Source: Antedon mediterranea (Eukaryota > Echinodermata > Crinoidea > Comatulida > Antedonidae). From it: DNA of 60,000 nt. Positions 57,969 through 60,000 of this stretch are shown here, one piece after another (position 1 is the stretch's first letter; every line of letters starts with the position of its first letter). Under the pieces are notes generated by a model. That model ran no database searches. It had not been told where the DNA came from and saw nothing but the letters and a program-made list of their open reading frames with translations. A program made the position numbers and the translations under genes. The DNA is taken from assembly GCF_964355755.1 (NCBI RefSeq), contig NC_092676.1, positions 24,846,288-24,906,287 on the forward strand, in the 5' to 3' direction.

Positions 57969-59344
57969 TCGCGTTGCACCCGTGTAGCGCGTGCTGTGGT
58001 AAGACAGGAAACTAGGCATTGCTGTCAGGGCCAAGGTCTTTTTGTAATTATTATTTTACAAGGTCATTTACTATACAACATAATTCCAATTTTACTCTTC
58101 AATCAATTTATAAAGTTTTTTTTTTAATAATAAAGTAAATTTGGCATAGGAAAACTTAATAAGCAAAGACAAAATTAAATTTGGTGACACGATTCCCCTA
58201 AGAAGGTTTCATCATTAACTATATATTTTGCTAAACGAAGACCGAATGAGTTGGTATAAAAATTAAAGTGGTATAATAAATTCAATCTAATTATAGTAAA
58301 ACCCAATATTCTATGAACCCAATATTGTATAGTACAGGCCCTGATAATTATTTGAATTTTAAGCATATATAAGAAAGTATACATTTATTTCTTTTTATTA
58401 TTATTTAATATTGTTATTTGGTGTTCAGTATTTATAGTAAAATGTTGAAGGACGCAGTAACGGATAAATTGAAGTAGAGAAATGTAGATAACTAGTTCAC
58501 TATTTGTTATTTAGCTGAATTCGATGACAACAAAACTAAGGTTTAAGAGGCATTCCCAGCAGATATTCATCAAATTTCTACCATAATCCAAAAAGATCAT
58601 AAAATACAGGATTTAGGGATATTAGATAAAATTACTGTCAGCCAATCTAAATGATAGATTGTGGAATACCGTATGAAGAATGTTTTGTTCGAAAAAAGTT
58701 CCGATTTCGGTATGCCTTGATGAGTCTTAGGAAAAACGCTATTAAAAAAACGTGGAATTACTGAAAGATCAGGAACGGTTTGAGATATAAGCTATCATGC
58801 ATCAAGGTTAAAATACTTATGAATGTTAAGGCCATGCTACGCGTTAAGTTATTGCTATTTATTTCTTGACGGTTATCATACTCATATTCTCTAATCCTGG
58901 TTCATTATTACACACTCATGTTATCATGCCTTTGTTGGATGGAAAATATTCATATAGCGACAAACAGTTTTTATTCAAACGTATTGTTTTTGAGTTTGAA
59001 AGAAAGTATAAATTTACATTTTTTTACTTTAAATGATTATTTGTGTATTCAATTATGAACTTTTGTGCTAAAAATGAAATTTGTTAAAGTATCATTTCTA
59101 ATTCTATTTGAATGATAAACGTCAATTAACACACATTTGTTTGTAAAGTATGTACTTCAACGTTCAAGCAACTCTGTTATATAACACTTAAAATAGAAAA
59201 TGCCCAAATAAATTTGCTAATTAATAACATATTTTATATTGGATACTCTACAAAATCATTGCTACATAAACAGTGCAAAAATGAATATATTTGAACTATT
59301 GAAAAATTATGCCATCTTTGAAAAATGAGAAATAATTTAATTCA
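57969..59344. other. Gene-free AT-rich DNA
   Basis: Nothing recognisable. Confidence 0.6.
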
Positions 59345-59745
59345 ATTGAACATTTAACCACGTAGGCCCTCATCAACTAATGGTTGATTCTTCCTATAGA
59401 TAGATACAGTATATAAAAAAGTTTAAATAAATTAGGGGTTTTTTTTGCCACAATCCTGACCAACACTTCACTGTTCTACAAGTATAATTTCATCTCATTA
59501 CTAACATATTTTTTTTCTCTAAATTTTTAGCACATTGCACAATTCAACATTTAACCACGTAGGCCCTGATCCACTAATGGTTGATTCCTCCCTATAGATA
59601 TATAAAAAATTTATAGGCCTAAATGAGTTTTGTTCTGCCACAATCCAACACTTTACTGTTCTAAAAGTATACTTTCATCTTATTATTACATATTTTTTTT
59701 CTCTAAATGGTTTAAAGTTTTAACATATTGCACAATAATATTCAG
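59345..59745. repeat. About 197-bp direct duplication
   Basis: AACATTTAACCACGTAGGCC, CTAATGGTTGATTC and TGCCACAATCC recur in order 197 bp apart with moderate divergence. Confidence 0.85.
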
Positions 59746-60000
59746 TGTAATTAAACCTCAATTGAAAGTAACAATTGTCGAAATGGTGGCTAGATTATCA
59801 CCAAGGTCTGACAGTATTAAACTGGATTTCAGATTACAGGCGGTCTCTCTAACGCTTATTTAATCGCTCTACCTTGACGGATTGTTCACAATTTCAATTT
59901 TATCAATCATTTTTCCCCTCTGTTTATTCCACTGAAAACAATGAAAAGGGTTTCAGTGTAATAGTTGTCATGGTAACACATAATTAAAATGTGATTACGG
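59746..60000. other. Gene-free DNA to window end
   Basis: Nothing recognisable. Confidence 0.6.

Overview
The window is AT-rich animal nuclear DNA with one recognisable protein-coding gene, a FoxO forkhead transcription factor on the minus strand. It has two coding exons joined by a consensus phase-0 intron. Everything else is intergenic or intronic DNA carrying many short non-autonomous transposons, SINE-like pieces and local tandem repeats. The FoxO protein keeps the three Akt sites of chordate FoxO proteins. The landscape of small MITEs, tRNA-like SINEs, an hAT relic and an excess of the palindrome TAGGCCTA suggests a marine invertebrate, probably a deuterostome such as an echinoderm or hemichordate. 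That placement is inference; the sequence does not fix the species.

Layout. 1-20 kb: gene-free, with MITE copies (2.5, 9.5, 14.2 kb), two pogo-like elements (4.7 and 5.4 kb), a SINE head (8.9 kb), a complete hAT-type MITE with a perfect 8-bp target duplication (13.03-13.44 kb) and several local duplications. 20.3-24.5 kb: FoxO (minus strand); its 2.37 kb intron holds a retroelement-tail fragment and an internally expanded MITE copy. 24.5-31 kb: FoxO 5' flank, richer in CpG, with a CRE, an octamer and a cluster of four TGACGTA sites. 31-37 kb: a 14-unit 20-bp array, an inverted pair of MITE copies, a CpG-rich foldback and a CpG-rich array. 37-43 kb: five further Harbinger-like MITE copies or fragments, three SINE-like pieces and an hAT transposase pseudogene between TIRs. 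45-60 kb: minisatellites, a 852-bp TIR element that cleanly interrupts a tandem array, a pair of related SINEs, more MITE copies and direct duplications.

Functionally, FoxO is the nuclear effector repressed by insulin/PI3K/Akt signalling. The rest records repeated invasion by TWA-flanked Harbinger-like, hAT-like, pogo-like and other short elements, several of which later expanded internally or seeded minisatellites. I found no operon-like system, CRISPR array, rRNA, functional tRNA or second intact protein gene. No previously undescribed biological system is demonstrated. The most interesting leads are the repeat families and a few regulatory clusters around FoxO.
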